A DNA stretch of 64,000 nt from NCBI RefSeq assembly GCF_013367775.1, contig NZ_CP055157.1:3918001-3982000 (forward strand). Direction: 5' to 3'. The notes under the pieces were generated by a model, which worked only from the letters and a program-made list of their open reading frames with translations, ran no database searches and was not told the origin of the DNA. This DNA comes from Microbulbifer sp. YPW1 (GTDB taxonomy: Bacteria > Pseudomonadota > Gammaproteobacteria > Pseudomonadales > Cellvibrionaceae). Below, one piece after another: positions 45,164 through 56,664 of this stretch. The first letter of the stretch is position 1; each line of letters begins with the position of its first letter. Both the position numbers and the translations under genes were made by a program.

Positions 45164-45303
45164 GGAACACCTGTTGGTGGCCCCAATGGATCAAGCGCCA
45201 CAGAGACCAGAAGAACGAAGCGGGGAATTATACAGATTGAGGGCCCGATGCGCGCGGTTTGGCGCCGGGCCCGGCGGGATCGGGAAGGATCGGCGATGCA
45301 GGA

Positions 45304-45663
45304 TTAAAGGGTATGGGTCGGGCGGCTGGATTCGAGGGAGCCCGCCAGCAGCGTTTCTATCTTACTCTGCGCGGTATTCTCTTTGTCACTGAACTGGATG
45401 CCGATACCCGGCGTACGGTTGCCCTGGGCACCACCGGGAGTAATCCAGACTACCTTTCCAGCAACGGGCAGCTTCTCCGGTTCGTCCATCAGGCTAAGGA
45501 GCAGGAAAACCTCGTCGCCGAGGCTGTAACTCTTATCAGTATTGATGAACAGGCCGCCATTCTTGACGAACGGCATATAGGCCGCATAAAGCACGGACTT
45601 GTCCTGAATCTTCAGTGACAGGATACCGTTGCGGGCTCCGCCCCCCATACCTTTCATACTCAA
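45304..45663 (-). CDS. pilZ: Type IV pilus assembly protein PilZ
   Basis: 119 residues. Close to P. aeruginosa PilZ itself: NGILSLKIQDKSVLYAAYMPFVKNGG, then LGDEVFLLLSL, LPVAGKVVWITPGGAQGNR and GIGIQF. The founding PilZ lacks the RxxxR motif and does not bind c-di-GMP; none is seen here either, so it should act in pilus assembly by protein contact (PilB and FimX in related bacteria). Directly downstream of holB, as in Pseudomonas. No other pilus genes are in the window. Confidence 0.92.
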   Translation of the reverse strand: MSMKGMGGGARNGILSLKIQDKSVLYAAYMPFVKNGGLFINTDKSYSLGDEVFLLLSLMDEPEKLPVAGKVVWITPGGAQGNRTPGIGIQFSDKENTAQSKIETLLAGSLESSRPTHTL

Positions 45664-45806
45664 CCCCGTTCCCGAATAACCGGTTATTGTTCTGATTTAA
45701 CGATGTGTCGTCGATTATTTGTGCAAATAGCGTGCAAAACAGCTTGCCGCATTTGCGCAAGTATCAACCCGGTAACTTACCGCGCCACTGCGCGCCCTGT
45801 CTACTG

Positions 45807-48648
<2,842 letters not shown>

Positions 48649-48695
48649 AACCCGTTAACTAATGCGGTGGATGTTGAATTCGAATCGAGTGCGCG

Positions 48696-49583
48696 TTAAT
48701 GCAGCTCTGTTGCAACCAATGCCTGCAAGGCAGCAACTGCTGAGCCCGGAACCAGCGTACGCGCGCCGTCTTCGCCGGAGCTATCCAGCATGAGCTGTAT
48801 CACGGGAACCACACCCCGAACTGCATTACAGACAGCCAACTCTTCGGCCTGTTCAAGATCCGGGATAAGCAGATCATCTTCGCTGATTTCGACCCTTGCC
48901 GCCAGCCAGTCGAGCATCACACCCCGCACGCCACAATTGCGCAGACTGGGGGTCGTCCAGCGGCCACCCCTGTAAACCAACAGATTACTGCGCAGCCCTT
49001 CAATGACTCTACCCTGAGCATCCAGAAGCACCCCCTCGTGGAAAAGCCCGGGCTCCAGACCAGCGACATGCTGCTCGAGCTCTGCTTCAGCGCGGGTGTA
49101 AATATCCCGTTTCAGTAACTTACAGCCAAGCGCGGCTTTTCGCGCCAACCCCTGTCTCGTTTCCGCAGATTGATCCATGGCTTCAGATGGAAATGGAGAG
49201 ATTGACGCTTCCGGGGTTACACGGGTCTCGCACAGAGACAGCGACACACCGTGTTGCCAGGGGGAATTTGGCTCAAGAGGTACCACCGAAAAATCCCATA
49301 CGCTCTCGCCATGCAGCAAGCCATAGCGAAGACGCACGCGAGCGCCCTGCGCCCAGTTTGCGGTGCGCTCGGCAATCAGGGTCGCCGCCGACTCGACATG
49401 CTGCAGTACGGCCGAGCCAGGGGACGCAGAGCGCGCAAGCCTGGCCATATGGCCAGGCAGCAGAGGAATGGCGCCGCCGCGGGCGCGCATGGTCTCGAGC
49501 ACGCCCACGGAAAATTCTCCGTCGTCGGGTACGCTATCCAGCGTCCCGGCATCGGAATAGAAAAATGGGCTGGGGGAGATCAC
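48696..49583 (-). CDS. pabC: Aminodeoxychorismate lyase
   Basis: 295 residues. PLP fold-type IV enzyme that removes pyruvate from aminodeoxychorismate to give p-aminobenzoate. DDGEFSVGVLETMRARGGAI begins the family fold; the PLP lysine should be in GCKLLKRDIYTRAEAEL, and EGLRSNLLVYRGGRW is the conserved central strand pair. Start codon is GTG at 49583, with no clear Shine-Dalgarno; an uninterrupted 13-bp hairpin lies 11 nt upstream. It works with pabB, encoded 22 kb away, and follows fabF as in E. coli. Confidence 0.88.
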   Translation of the reverse strand: MISPSPFFYSDAGTLDSVPDDGEFSVGVLETMRARGGAIPLLPGHMARLARSASPGSAVLQHVESAATLIAERTANWAQGARVRLRYGLLHGESVWDFSVVPLEPNSPWQHGVSLSLCETRVTPEASISPFPSEAMDQSAETRQGLARKAALGCKLLKRDIYTRAEAELEQHVAGLEPGLFHEGVLLDAQGRVIEGLRSNLLVYRGGRWTTPSLRNCGVRGVMLDWLAARVEISEDDLLIPDLEQAEELAVCNAVRGVVPVIQLMLDSSGEDGARTLVPGSAVAALQALVATELH

Positions 49584-49594
49584 TGTTAGATGCC

Positions 49595-49627
49595 GGTGCC
49601 GGCCTGCATTTGCAGCAGGCCGGCACC
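49595..49627 (-). promoter_or_regulatory. Strong 13-bp hairpin between fabF and pabC
   Basis: Perfect 13-bp stem (ggtgccggcctgc with its complement) and a 7-nt loop. It starts 10 nt past the fabF stop and ends 11 nt before the pabC GTG. There is no T-tract, so it is not a standard terminator. It may stabilise fabF mRNA, slow ribosomes, or limit pabC translation. Confidence 0.6.
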
Positions 49628-49637
49628 CTCTAAAGGA

Positions 49638-50879
49638 TTAAATGCGCTGGAAAATCAGCGAGCCGTTCGTACCGCCGAAGCCGAACGAGTTGGACAGCAC
49701 CGCATCGATTTTCATTTCCTGCGCCTTGTGCGGCACCAGGTTAATTCCACCACAACTCTCGTCCACGTTGTCGAGATTAACGGTGGGCGGCGCTACCTGG
49801 TCACACAGGGACATGACCGAGAAAATGGCCTCGATCGCACCGGCAGCACCCAGCAGGTGTCCGGTCATGGACTTGGTGGAGCTCACCGCAATGTTATCCA
49901 GGTTACCGTCAAATACGGACCGCACCGCAGCAATCTCGGCTTTATCACCCAGCGGCGTGGAAGTGCCGTGGGCATTGATGTACTGGATCGCCGACGGCTC
50001 AAGCCCCGCATCTTTCAGCGCATTGGCCATGGACAGCGCAGCACCGGCGCCATCTTCCGGCGGAGAAGTCATATGGTGGGCATCGCCACTCATACCAAAA
50101 CCGCTCAGCTCGCCGTAGATTTTGGCTCCGCGTGCCTTGGCGTGTTCATACTCCTCGAGCACCAGAACACCCGCACCCTCACCCAGGACAAAGCCGTCGC
50201 GGTCTTTATCCCACGGACGACTGGCGTGTTGCGGATCATCGTTGCGGGTCGAAAGTGCACGCGCCGCACAGAAGCCACCCAGACCGACTGGCGTGGTTAC
50301 CATCTCGGCACCGCCACATACCATCACGTCGGCATCGCCGTATTGAATAGTGCGCATACCCAAACCAATCGCGTGGGTACCTGTGGTACACGCAGTGGTC
50401 GTCGAAAGGTTTGGACCTTTCATGCCGTACTTGATGGAGAGGTTCCCGGAAACCATGTTGATGATGGCACCCGGAACAAAAAATGGAGAGACCCGACGGG
50501 GGCCCTTTTCCGCGATCAGCATCGCGTTATTTTCAATCGCGGCAATCCCGCCCATGCCGGAACCGATACAGGCACCAATGCGCGGCGCATTGGAGTCTGT
50601 CACCTCGAGGCCACTGTCTTCTACCGCCTGCACTCCCGCACTGAGACCGTACTGGAGAAACATATCCATCTTGCGCGCTTCTTTCTGCGCAACATGTGGT
50701 TCGGGGTCAAAATTCTTTACCGTTGCAGCAAACCGAGTGCTGAAAGCAGAAACATCAAACGAATCGATTGGCACAACGCCACTGGTTCCTGCCAGCAAAG
50801 CAGACCAGGTATCTTCCAGAGTATTGCCCAGCGGGCTGACTGTGCCCATTCCGGTAATAACGACTCTTCTACGCGACAC
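49638..50879 (-). CDS. fabF: Beta-ketoacyl-ACP synthase II
   Basis: 413 residues from a GTG at 50879 ([20 protein letters not shown]), chosen because GGGGGAGG lies 5 bp before it; an in-frame ATG 7 codons upstream would place that site inside the gene. FabF elongates acyl-ACP with malonyl-ACP. Cys-His-His triad: [13 protein letters not shown] (about Cys164), [11 protein letters not shown] and [15 protein letters not shown]. Gene order acpP-fabF-pabC is the classical fab cluster. Confidence 0.96.
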   Translation of the reverse strand: MSRRRVVITGMGTVSPLGNTLEDTWSALLAGTSGVVPIDSFDVSAFSTRFAATVKNFDPEPHVAQKEARKMDMFLQYGLSAGVQAVEDSGLEVTDSNAPRIGACIGSGMGGIAAIENNAMLIAEKGPRRVSPFFVPGAIINMVSGNLSIKYGMKGPNLSTTTACTTGTHAIGLGMRTIQYGDADVMVCGGAEMVTTPVGLGGFCAARALSTRNDDPQHASRPWDKDRDGFVLGEGAGVLVLEEYEHAKARGAKIYGELSGFGMSGDAHHMTSPPEDGAGAALSMANALKDAGLEPSAIQYINAHGTSTPLGDKAEIAAVRSVFDGNLDNIAVSSTKSMTGHLLGAAGAIEAIFSVMSLCDQVAPPTVNLDNVDESCGGINLVPHKAQEMKIDAVLSNSFGFGGTNGSLIFQRI

Positions 50880-51048
50880 TTGCGCCTCCCCCGAAATCAA
50901 TCATACACGCCGGGAACTATACTTATGTTGCCGGTCGTTTTCACAAGGTTCAAATAGACGGAGAGCCGCGCTATGCAACATAGAACGGCTCTCGCAATAC
51001 TACAGTAACGGGTATCACTTACCCCTTACTTAAGCTATCCAGCAGGAC

Positions 51049-51285
51049 TCAACCGAGGTTCTGGTTGATGTAATCGATGGCCAGCTGAACAGTGGTGATC
51101 TTCTCTGCTTCTTCGTCCGGAATTTCGGTTTCGAATTCCTCTTCCAAAGCCATTACCAGCTCAACTGTGTCGAGGGAGTCAGCGCCCAGATCTTCAACAA
51201 AGGATGCTTCAGGTTTTACATCTTCTTCCTTCACGCCCAGTTGTTCAGCAACGATCTTTTTTACGCGCTCTTCAATGCTGCTCAT
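51049..51285 (-). CDS. acpP: Acyl carrier protein
   Basis: 78 residues, acidic, nearly identical in pattern to other gammaproteobacterial ACPs. The phosphopantetheine serine is Ser37 in [18 protein letters not shown]. Start follows AGGAG. A promoter is proposed at 51402-51429, in line with the high expression of acpP compared with its neighbours. Carries growing acyl chains for FabD, FabG and FabF encoded around it. Confidence 0.98.
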   Translation of the reverse strand: MSSIEERVKKIVAEQLGVKEEDVKPEASFVEDLGADSLDTVELVMALEEEFETEIPDEEAEKITTVQLAIDYINQNLG

Positions 51286-51401
51286 GATTCAATTTAACTC
51301 CTAGTGGATAAAAATCTGTTTTGGTCACTACTTAAAAATTAGCCACTTAATGTGGTGTATCAGTAACCGGCTAACACAGCTTATGGTTAATGCGAGGCGG
51401 C

Positions 51402-51429
51402 ATTGTACCCTGATTTTTTCGGGATGTAA
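51402..51429 (-). promoter_or_regulatory. Probable acpP promoter
   Basis: On the minus strand: TTACAT, 16-bp spacer, TACAAT. The -10 lies about 116 bp before the acpP start, within the fabG-acpP gap of 224 bp. Confidence 0.5.
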
Positions 51430-51491
51430 TGCACCGCCTCCCCACAACCGTTGAATGATAAATTTTTCTTTACCAATCAATCACTTATGGC

Positions 51492-51511
51492 GATTTTCTC
51501 GAAAGAAAATC
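51492..51511 (-). promoter_or_regulatory. UUCG-loop hairpin at the end of fabG
   Basis: On the minus strand an 8-bp stem GATTTTCT/AGAAAATC closes a TTCG loop; the stem begins within the fabG stop codon. No T-tract follows. It may protect the fabG mRNA 3' end before the separate acpP transcript. Confidence 0.45.
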
Positions 51512-52265
51512 AGCCCATATACATGCCGCCATTCACGTGAATGGTCTCACCGGTCACATAACCGCCAGCATCACTGGCTAAAAATGCGACAACGGAGGCA
51601 ATCTCTTCCGGTGCACCGAGACGGCCCAGAGGGATCTTGCCCATCAAGGCTTCACGCTGTGCGTCCGGCAACACTTTGGTCATGTCAGTATCGATAAAGC
51701 CTGGAGCCACGGTATTCACCGTGATACCCCGGGAACCAACTTCCGCCGCCAGTGCGCGGGCAAAACCGCCTACCCCGGCCTTGGTTGCAGCGTAGTTGCT
51801 CTGGCCTGCATTGCCCATACTGCCAACCACGGAGCTGATATTGATGATTCGACCCCAACGCGCCTTGGTCATATCGCGCAGACAGCTCTTGCTGACACGA
51901 TATACGGCGGTGAGATTGGTATTCAGAACCGAATCCCACTCCTCATCTTTCATACGCATCAGCAGGTTGTCCTGGGTGATGCCCGCATTGTTGACAAGAA
52001 TGGTTGGCGCACCAAATTCCGCTTTAACTGACTCGAGCACTGCAGCAATACTTTCCGGGCTGGTTACATCCAGCTCTTTGCCAGCTCCTTTGAGTCCCTT
52101 TTCGGCAAAACGTGCAGAAATTTTTTCAGCGCCGCCGGCACTGGTTGCGGTACCAATGACGATAGCACCCTGAGCACCAAGCAAATCGGCGATAGCAGCG
52201 CCAATACCGCGACTGGCGCCAGTGACCAACGCCACCTTGCCTTCGAGAGAAGTTGAAATAGTCAT
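51510..52265 (-). CDS. fabG: 3-oxoacyl-ACP reductase
   Basis: 251 residues. SDR enzyme that reduces beta-ketoacyl-ACP with NADPH. VALVTGASRGIGAAIADLL binds the cofactor; NISSVVGSMGNAGQSNYAATKAG has the Ser-Tyr-Lys catalytic residues; the tail VTGETIHVNGGMYMG is the family end. Lies between fabD and acpP. The upstream region has only a distant AAGGG as ribosome-binding site. Confidence 0.97.
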   Translation of the reverse strand: MTISTSLEGKVALVTGASRGIGAAIADLLGAQGAIVIGTATSAGGAEKISARFAEKGLKGAGKELDVTSPESIAAVLESVKAEFGAPTILVNNAGITQDNLLMRMKDEEWDSVLNTNLTAVYRVSKSCLRDMTKARWGRIINISSVVGSMGNAGQSNYAATKAGVGGFARALAAEVGSRGITVNTVAPGFIDTDMTKVLPDAQREALMGKIPLGRLGAPEEIASVVAFLASDAGGYVTGETIHVNGGMYMG

Positions 52266-52359
52266 AATTTTTTACAAACCCTTTTGCGAAGCCATTTTGC
52301 GGACCTTGCAGCCACCCGCAAGGCCTGGCTGCGTTTGCAGCCAATGGGCATCGCGTTAG

Positions 52360-53304
52360 TTATTGTGCGGTGGATTTAACGGCTTCCGACATCTGCGCCG
52401 GCGTTTCGATATTGTGCGCAGTCAGGCCGCGATCTATGCGCTTGGCCAGCCCAGCCAGTACCTTGCCCGGCCCACACTCGACCAACTGCTCAGTACCCGC
52501 AGCTGCCATCGCCTGGACACAGGACGTCCAGCGAACCGGGCTATAAATCTGCTCGACCATCAATGCCTTGATCGCCCCGGGATCAGATTCAGGCTTGGCA
52601 TGCACATTGTGGATTACGGGGATTTCCGGCGCATGGAAAACGGTCGACTCGATTTGCGGAGCCAGTTTTTCGGCGGCCGGACGCATCAGCTCTGTATGGA
52701 AAGGTGCGCTCACCGGCAGCGGCAGCGCACGCTTGGCTCCGGCAGCTTTACAGGCTTCGATCGCGCGCTCTACCGCAGCAGCGCCACCGGCGATTACAAC
52801 CTGTCCCGGCGAATTGTAATTGACTGCAGCAACAACGCCGCCTTCCGCAGCACTACTGCAGGCGGACTCAACCGCATCGTCATCCAGGCCGATCACCGCG
52901 GCCATGGCGCCCTCGCCCGCCGGCACAGCTTCTTGCATGAGACGACCGCGTTCACGCACCAGGCGCACAGCATCTTCAAAAGCCAGAACACCCGCGCATA
53001 CCAGCGCGGACCATTCGCCCAGACTGTGACCTGCCATTCGAGCTGGCACTACGCCGCCCTGGCTCAGCCAGGCGCGATACAGCGCAACGCTGGCAGACAG
53101 CAGCAGAGGCTGGGTTCTTTCGGTGAGATTGATATCTTCCTGGGCGCCGTTCTGGCACAGATCCCACAGGTCGTAACCTAGAACGGAGGAAGCTTCGGAA
53201 AAGGTCGCGCTGATCTCCGGGAATGCCTCAGCAGCTTCCGCCAGCATACCAATCTGCTGGGAGCCCTGGCCGGGAAATACAAACGCCAAAACTGGGTTGG
53301 TCAT
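52360..53304 (-). CDS. fabD: Malonyl-CoA:ACP transacylase
   Basis: 314 residues from the ATG at 53304 (MTNPVLAFVFPGQGSQQIGM), with AAGGA upstream. Moves malonyl from CoA to ACP. GQGSQ oxyanion loop, nucleophile in MAGHSLGEWSALV, arginine in LVRERGRLMQEAVP and active-site histidine in APFHTELMRPA. It directly follows plsX; the fabH gene that separates the two in E. coli is absent here. Confidence 0.97.
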   Translation of the reverse strand: MTNPVLAFVFPGQGSQQIGMLAEAAEAFPEISATFSEASSVLGYDLWDLCQNGAQEDINLTERTQPLLLSASVALYRAWLSQGGVVPARMAGHSLGEWSALVCAGVLAFEDAVRLVRERGRLMQEAVPAGEGAMAAVIGLDDDAVESACSSAAEGGVVAAVNYNSPGQVVIAGGAAAVERAIEACKAAGAKRALPLPVSAPFHTELMRPAAEKLAPQIESTVFHAPEIPVIHNVHAKPESDPGAIKALMVEQIYSPVRWTSCVQAMAAAGTEQLVECGPGKVLAGLAKRIDRGLTAHNIETPAQMSEAVKSTAQ

Positions 53305-53389
53305 GGAACATCCTTTAACCAAATGAGTGAAGCCTTGGATGATGGGGCTCGACCGGACGTCTCAGACCACAAGCAGAATGCGGGGCCGC

Positions 53390-54424
53390 TTAATCACACC
53401 CCGTCTGTCGCTGCGCCTGTAGCGCCATTGCGCTACCAATCTGCTGCGCCAGACCCGACTCGGCACATTCTTTGGCGGTCAGCATAGCGCGGTAAAATGC
53501 CTCGCTGCTGGCGCCACCGTGACTCTTGATGACATTGCCTTCGAGCCCCAAAAAGCTGGCGCCATTATAGCGACCGGGCTCTAGCTGTGCGCGCCATTTT
53601 CGCAACAGATTTATGGCTAATTGGCCAAAAAACCGCTTTATCGGCGCCTTTTTATCAATGGTGAAGGTCTTTTGACCTATCAGTCGGATCACGCCCTCGG
53701 CGGCCTTCATGGCCACATTTCCCATAAGGCCATTGCACACAACGACATCCACCACACCGGTAAAAATATCGTGCCCCTCGACGAAACCCACGTAATTAAT
53801 GGAAGGGTCCGCCTGCAGGATTGCACCGGCGCGCCGAATCTCTTCGGTACCCTTGTGCTCCTCCGCACCGATGTTCAGCAGCGCCACGGCAAGATCTGGC
53901 TTGTCGGAAAATACCCGCTGTGCCTCCAGCCCCATACGCGCGAACTGGGCGAGATCTTCCGCAGTGCAATCGATGTTCGCCCCGAGATCCAACAGGAAAC
54001 AGGTACCGTCTGCGGTAGGCAGGGACTTCCCCAGCGCCGGGCGACGCACGCCTTCAACCGTGCCCAGGATGCTGCGGCCGAGCGCAAGCAGCGCTCCGGT
54101 ATTGCCAGAGGTGACCATGGCCGAACACTGCCCGTCGGCAACGGCCTGCAGCGCCCGCGCCATGGATGACTCGCGCTTGCGTCGCAACGCCTGCACAGGG
54201 TTGCATCCCTGGGTAATAACCTGGGCACAGTCGACCACCTTAAGGCGCTCACGCACTGAAGGGGGTTCTTTTATGAGAAGGGATTGCAGCTGGGAACGGG
54301 GGCCGAACAGCTTAAGTTCTGCCTTGGGATAGCGGATGAGAAATCTTGAGCAAGCCGGAACGACAGAGCGGGGACCTAAGTCCCCGCCCATCGCATCCAC
54401 GGCCAATCGCAATTGGCTGGACAA
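53390..54424 (-). CDS. plsX: Phosphate acyltransferase PlsX
   Basis: 344 residues; TTG start at 54424, 3 bp after the rpmF stop, with GAAGAG as ribosome-binding site inside the rpmF end. Makes acyl-phosphate from acyl-ACP for phospholipid synthesis; peripheral membrane enzyme. LAVDAMGGDLGPRSVVPA, MVTSGNTGALLALG, FLLDLGANIDC and VVCNGLMGNVAMKAAEG are the family blocks. Tight spacing implies coupling with rpmF. Confidence 0.95.
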   Translation of the reverse strand: MSSQLRLAVDAMGGDLGPRSVVPACSRFLIRYPKAELKLFGPRSQLQSLLIKEPPSVRERLKVVDCAQVITQGCNPVQALRRKRESSMARALQAVADGQCSAMVTSGNTGALLALGRSILGTVEGVRRPALGKSLPTADGTCFLLDLGANIDCTAEDLAQFARMGLEAQRVFSDKPDLAVALLNIGAEEHKGTEEIRRAGAILQADPSINYVGFVEGHDIFTGVVDVVVCNGLMGNVAMKAAEGVIRLIGQKTFTIDKKAPIKRFFGQLAINLLRKWRAQLEPGRYNGASFLGLEGNVIKSHGGASSEAFYRAMLTAKECAESGLAQQIGSAMALQAQRQTGCD

Positions 54425-54427
54425 AGC

Positions 54428-54619
54428 TTACTCTTCTTCGGAAGAGGTGCCGACATCGATCACTTTGCGACCACGGTAAAAACCGTCTTTGGTCACGTGG
54501 TGACGGTGGTGCTTCTCACCGGTGGTCGGGTCAACGGACAGAGTCGGTCCACCCAGCGCATCGTGAGAGCGACGCATGCCGCGACGGGAACGGGTTTTTT
54601 TGTTCTGCTGAACAGCCAT
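54428..54619 (-). CDS. rpmF: 50S ribosomal protein L32
   Basis: 63 residues. [20 protein letters not shown] is the family start, with [20 protein letters not shown] further on. No zinc CxxC pairs, as in other gammaproteobacteria. The tail is acidic (TSSEEE). Between yceD and plsX as in most proteobacteria. Confidence 0.98.
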   Translation of the reverse strand: MAVQQNKKTRSRRGMRRSHDALGGPTLSVDPTTGEKHHRHHVTKDGFYRGRKVIDVGTSSEEE

Positions 54620-54698
54620 TTGGTGCTCCTAAACATAACTAACAGTTAACACCGGAACCGGGGCGCCTACCGGCGAGCCCAAACCCTTCAAACAACTC

Positions 54699-55241
54699 TC
54701 AAGACTTGTTTGACGAACCCTTCAACTGTTCCAGTACTTTAAAGGGGTTTTCATGTTGCTCTCCCGCATCCGGCTTCTCTCCACCACTGCGAAACGCGTC
54801 TTGAGAGACACACTCCTCTTCGTGAAAAGCCACCATTGGCAGGTTGAGCAAAATCTCATCTTCCAATACCTGATACAGGTCCAGCTCATCGCCGTCCTGT
54901 ATCACAGGGTCGAGCGTTTTGGGCAATGACTTGCCCTGCTCTTCCGACCAGACAAAGCCCCAGGCAATGTCGGCCTCAATCTCCTCCCTCACCGGTTGCA
55001 GGCAGCGCTGACACAACAGCTCAACCTCCAACTGGAGATGCCCCGTAGCCACCTGGTTCCGCTGCAGATCTCTGGCAAAAGCCAGGTTCACCGCCACATC
55101 ACCAATTACTGACTCCGTAGACGACACCAGCCGTGCAAGATCGCCTGATGGCACAATTCCGTCCAAATGCTGCTCACGCTGCACTAATTTTCGTGCATCA
55201 ATGCGGCGCGGAAGCGCGGATTTCTGGGGGGGTATCGACAT
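54699..55241 (-). CDS. yceD: YceD family protein (DUF177), 23S rRNA accumulation protein
   Basis: 180 residues, normal for YceD. The conserved ELLCQRCLQPVREEIEADIAW with CxxC and the acidic VIQDGDELDLYQVLEDEILLNLPM are present. YceD is needed for normal 23S rRNA amounts in E. coli and plant plastids; the mechanism is open. First gene of the rpmF-plsX-fab cluster. The start matches other YceD N-termini, but there is no ribosome-binding site and a consensus promoter ends only 9 bp away. Confidence 0.9.
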   Translation of the reverse strand: MSIPPQKSALPRRIDARKLVQREQHLDGIVPSGDLARLVSSTESVIGDVAVNLAFARDLQRNQVATGHLQLEVELLCQRCLQPVREEIEADIAWGFVWSEEQGKSLPKTLDPVIQDGDELDLYQVLEDEILLNLPMVAFHEEECVSQDAFRSGGEKPDAGEQHENPFKVLEQLKGSSNKS

Positions 55242-55250
55242 AAGCGCGCA

Positions 55251-55279
55251 ATTCTATGGACTCACCAGAGCCTTGTCAA
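55251..55279 (-). promoter_or_regulatory. Consensus sigma70 promoter directly before yceD (near-leaderless)
   Basis: On the minus strand TTGACA (55279-55274), 17-bp spacer, TAGAAT (55256-55251). The yceD ATG is at 55241-55239, so transcription should start about 0-5 nt before it. The stretch after the -10 is GC-rich (TGCGCGC), as in growth-rate-controlled promoters. Confidence 0.75.
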
Positions 55280-55353
55280 AACAATTCATCCACCGCATGA
55301 TCACCGACCCCAATGCCCAGCAGCATTACTCCCAGACCAGGAAGCCCGACACC

Positions 55354-55941
55354 ATGCGCCGACTGATTCTAGCGTCCAGCTCCCCCTATCGCCGCACCCT
55401 TCTTCAAAAGCTGCATTTGCCTTTCGACAGCGCGAGCCCCCATATAAATGAAGAAGCATTACCAAACGAGACAGCACCAGCACTGGCGAGCCGCCTTGCC
55501 AGGGAGAAAGCCGGGGCCCTGAGCGAACAATTCCCGGACGCCATCATCATAGGATCCGACCAGGTGGCTGAATGTAACGGCCGACAGCTCGGAAAGCCCG
55601 GCACATCGCAGAATGCGGTCGCGCAGCTTCGGCTGTGCTCCGGAAAACCAGTCACCTTCCACACTGGACTGTGCGTTCTGGACAGCAACAGCGGAAAACA
55701 CACCACAGCGTGCGAGACGTTCACGGTTTACTTTCGCGATCTTGAGCGCCACGAAATCGAACGCTATGTCGACCTGGAGCAACCCCTGGATTGCGCCGGG
55801 TCATTCAAAGTCGAAGGGTTGGGAATCGCATTGTTCGAAAAAATGGAAGGAAACGACATCAACACCCTGATTGGTCTCCCATTAATTCGACTAATCAATC
55901 TCCTCAAGCAATTCGGAATAGACCCGCTGAAAGGCGCCTGA
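55354..55941 (+). CDS. Maf-family nucleotide pyrophosphatase (YceF type)
   Basis: 195 residues from the ATG at 55354, AGGAAG upstream. Maf proteins hydrolyse modified or canonical nucleoside triphosphates to monophosphates; the YceF subgroup prefers 7-methyl-GTP. LILASSSPYRRTLLQKL, the central IIIGSDQVAECNGRQLGKPG with the catalytic Asp, and CAGSFKVEGLGIALFEKMEG are conserved. Adjacent and divergent to yceD, as yceF is in E. coli. The frame is open 51 codons upstream, overlapping yceD, which is unlikely to be translated. Confidence 0.9.
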   Translation: MRRLILASSSPYRRTLLQKLHLPFDSASPHINEEALPNETAPALASRLAREKAGALSEQFPDAIIIGSDQVAECNGRQLGKPGTSQNAVAQLRLCSGKPVTFHTGLCVLDSNSGKHTTACETFTVYFRDLERHEIERYVDLEQPLDCAGSFKVEGLGIALFEKMEGNDINTLIGLPLIRLINLLKQFGIDPLKGA

Positions 55942-55965
55942 ATACAAAAAAACGGCCTCTTTCAG

Positions 55966-56610
55966 CTATGCCACGAGCGGAGGCCACTCAAGCAGCTCGG
56001 CAAAATGGTCAATAATCTGATGCGGACGACATTCGTCCAGCCGCTCCCGACTGTGCACGCCATAGCTGACGCCAATCGATGCCATATTGATCGCCGAGGC
56101 CATACGCAGATCGTATTCCGTATCCCCCACCATGACGGCATCGCGCACATCACAACTTGTCTCCGCAAGGAGCTCACTCAACATGCGCGGATCCGGCTTG
56201 GATGCGGTCTCGTCAGCACAGCGACTGGCCGCAAACAAATGGCCAATACCGTGCTCCTCAAACTCCCGGTTGAGACCTCGGCGACTCTTGCCTGTTGCCA
56301 CCGCCAGGGTGTGCCCCGCGCCCAGCAAGTGGTCGAGCGTCGCCAGCACACCATCAAATAGAGCCACCGGCTCTACCCTCGCCGCCAGCCACTCCTCTGC
56401 GTAGCAGGCGCGCAAGCGGTCGCGCTGCTCACTGTGAGCCTCAGGGAAAAGAGCGGAGATCGCCTCGGGAAGCCCCAGGCCAATAATGTTGCCAATTGCC
56501 GCAGGCTCGAGCACTGGCAGCCCCACCCTGTCCGAGGCACGCTGCATACAGGAAACGATACGCGCTTCGGAGTTACACACGGTGCCATCCCAGTCGAGAA
56601 TCACCAGCAT
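55966..56610 (-). CDS. HAD-family phosphatase, phosphoglycolate phosphatase-like
   Basis: 214 residues. HAD subfamily IA: nucleophile LDWDGTVCNSE (Asp6, Asp8), cap domain about 15-85, AVATGKSRRGLNREFEEHG (motif II), SKPDPRMLSEL (motif III lysine) and VMVGDTEYDLRMA (motif IV). It resembles Gph but the substrate is not set by sequence. Follows rluC by 54 bp, the same order as in pseudomonads; convergent with maf. Confidence 0.88.
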   Translation of the reverse strand: MLVILDWDGTVCNSEARIVSCMQRASDRVGLPVLEPAAIGNIIGLGLPEAISALFPEAHSEQRDRLRACYAEEWLAARVEPVALFDGVLATLDHLLGAGHTLAVATGKSRRGLNREFEEHGIGHLFAASRCADETASKPDPRMLSELLAETSCDVRDAVMVGDTEYDLRMASAINMASIGVSYGVHSRERLDECRPHQIIDHFAELLEWPPLVA

Positions 56611-56664
56611 CAGCCCACCCCCTCTATATATACCGCGATTCAGAATTCACACTAGATCAGGCAA

